Position numbers and translations under genes: made by a program. A stretch of 6,254 nucleotides of DNA from Deltaproteobacteria bacterium. GTDB lineage: Bacteria; Desulfobacterota; B13-G15; RBG-16-54-18. Under the pieces are notes generated by a model. That model had not been told where the DNA came from, searched no databases, and was given only the letters and a program-made list of their open reading frames with translations. This document shows positions 5,430-6,254 of this stretch, piece by piece. The stretch spans positions 1-6,254 of the forward strand of contig QMLM01000103.1 of NCBI GenBank assembly GCA_003646745.1, read 5' to 3'. The stretch's first letter is position 1. Each line of letters starts with the position of its first letter.

Positions 5430-6032
5430 ATGGGAAAGATAAACCGTGCATTGGTGAGTGTATCGGATAAAAGGGGGGTGGTAGAGTTTGCGCAGGTGCT
5501 GGTCGAGTTGGGGGTAGAGCTGCTCTCTACCGGCGGCACGGCCAAAGGCCTCAGAGAGAAGGGAATCAAGGTGATAGAGGTATCCGATTATACGGGCTTC
5601 CCTGAGATGTTGGAGGGGAGGGTAAAAACCCTTCATCCCAAGATCCATGGGGGGATCTTGGGAGACCGGAGTAAAAGGGAACACCTCTCCCAGATGAAGG
5701 CGCAGGGGATCAAACCCATAGATATGGTGGTGGTAAACCTCTATCCCTTTGAGGCCACCGTAGCGAAACAGGGGTGCACCCTGGAGGAAGCCATCGAACA
5801 GATCGACATCGGAGGTCCCACCCTGATCAGGGCCGCGGCCAAGAACTTCCGGGATGTAACGGTGGTGGTCGACCCATGGGACTACCCCAAATTGATTGAG
5901 GAACTAAGGGAAAAGGGGGGGGCTATCTCCTTGGAGACCAACTTCGAGCTGGCGAAAAAGGCCTTTCGGCACACCCACCACTATGACGGAGCCATCGCCA
6001 GTTATCTAGATACAGCGAAGGTGAAAGGATGA
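5430..6032 (+). CDS. purH: IMP cyclohydrolase (PurH N-terminal domain only)
   Basis: The 200-aa protein corresponds to the N-terminal, MGS-like IMP cyclohydrolase half of PurH, which closes FAICAR to IMP in the last step of purine synthesis. It shows SVSDKRG (10-16), LLSTGGTAKGLRE (31-43), MLEGRVKTLHPKIHGGIL (60-77), VVNLYPFE (101-108) and IDIGGPTLIRAAAKNF (125-140). K66, Y105, D126 and K138 match the conserved active-site residues of the cyclohydrolase domain. Full bifunctional PurH is usually about 510-530 aa. Here the frame ends cleanly at the domain border, and the AICAR transformylase half is absent from this window. The ATG at 5430 has AGGAGG six bases upstream. The stop overlaps the purD start as ATGA, so the truncation looks like a genuine single-domain gene, not a broken one. 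FAICAR formation must be encoded elsewhere, by a separate transformylase domain or a PurP-type enzyme. Confidence 0.92.
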   Translation: MGKINRALVSVSDKRGVVEFAQVLVELGVELLSTGGTAKGLREKGIKVIEVSDYTGFPEMLEGRVKTLHPKIHGGILGDRSKREHLSQMKAQGIKPIDMVVVNLYPFEATVAKQGCTLEEAIEQIDIGGPTLIRAAAKNFRDVTVVVDPWDYPKLIEELREKGGAISLETNFELAKKAFRHTHHYDGAIASYLDTAKVKG

Positions 6033-6254
6033 AAGTCTTGGTGGTTGGAGGGGGAGGTAGGGAACATGCCCTGGTCTGGAAGATCTCCCAAAGCCCCCTG
6101 GTGGAGCAGCTTTATTGTGCTCCGGGAAATGGCGGAATATCCAAAATAGCCCATTGCATCGATATAGAGGCCACCGACCTAGAGGGATTGGCACGCTTCT
6201 GCAAGGACCACAAGATAGATTTGACAGTGGTGGGACCAGAACTTCCCCTGACCA
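6029..6254 (+). CDS. purD: Phosphoribosylamine-glycine ligase PurD (5' part)
   Basis: PurD joins 5-phosphoribosylamine and glycine using ATP, the second step of purine synthesis. Only the first 75 codons are in the window. They show the typical N-terminus MKVLVVGGGGREHALVWKI with the glycine-rich loop (7-13), then CAPGNGGI, and IDLTVVGPELPLT at the right edge, all in family order for the PurD N-domain. The start overlaps the purH stop as ATGA, with AAGGTG five bases upstream of the ATG, so purH and purD form a translationally coupled pair. The gene continues beyond the right edge with no damage visible. Confidence 0.93.
   Translation, partial: MKVLVVGGGGREHALVWKISQSPLVEQLYCAPGNGGISKIAHCIDIEATDLEGLARFCKDHKIDLTVVGPELPLT

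Noticed and set aside
5430..6032. purH as a pseudogene or frameshifted bifunctional gene
   Set aside because: The frame ends at the domain border, the stop overlaps the purD start, and nothing of the transformylase half is seen before purD.

Overview
The window is a compact stretch of bacterial chromosome with two divergent gene blocks separated by a 143-bp intergenic region (2962-3104). Every protein is a recognisable housekeeping family. There are no mobile elements, tRNA or rRNA genes, or CRISPR arrays. The mix of families points to a Desulfobacterota (former Deltaproteobacteria)-type organism: a long HflX with an extra N-terminal domain, a short LUD protein with four cysteines, and a PurH reduced to its cyclohydrolase domain. 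This placement is inference. Arginine is often encoded by AGG/AGA, and Shine-Dalgarno (SD) sites are strong and purine-rich.

Left block (minus strand, read right to left): miaA (tRNA i6A37 prenyltransferase), hfq (RNA chaperone), scpB (condensin accessory protein), an RluB-family rRNA pseudouridine synthase, and a SEC59/diacylglycerol-polyprenol-kinase-like membrane protein cut by the left edge. Gaps run from 21 bp (miaA-hfq) to none (hfq-scpB), 2 bp (scpB-rluB) and a 4-base ATGA overlap (rluB to the membrane gene), so this looks like one operon. The start codons are unusual: GTG for miaA and scpB, TTG for hfq.

Intergenic region: two promoters can be proposed. The plus-strand one has a perfect TTGACA -35 box and serves hflX. 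The minus-strand one has its -10 box six bases before the miaA GTG, which would make a leaderless miaA transcript. A 16-bp inverted repeat covers the minus-strand -35 box.

Right block (plus strand): hflX (ribosome-splitting GTPase), a LUD/LutC-type protein, then purH (IMP cyclohydrolase domain only) and the start of purD. The hflX reading frame runs far upstream of its first ATG. By family resemblance and SD position it starts at an ATT codon at 3105, a rare initiation codon. hflX overlaps the LUD gene by 59 bp. A weak terminator-like hairpin separates LUD from the purH-purD pair, which overlap by ATGA.

The miaA-hfq-hflX neighbourhood of enterobacteria is preserved in content but rearranged, with hflX divergent. 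No clearly new multi-gene system is visible. The most interesting points are the apparent ATT start of hflX, the possible leaderless miaA mRNA and the stand-alone cyclohydrolase PurH.
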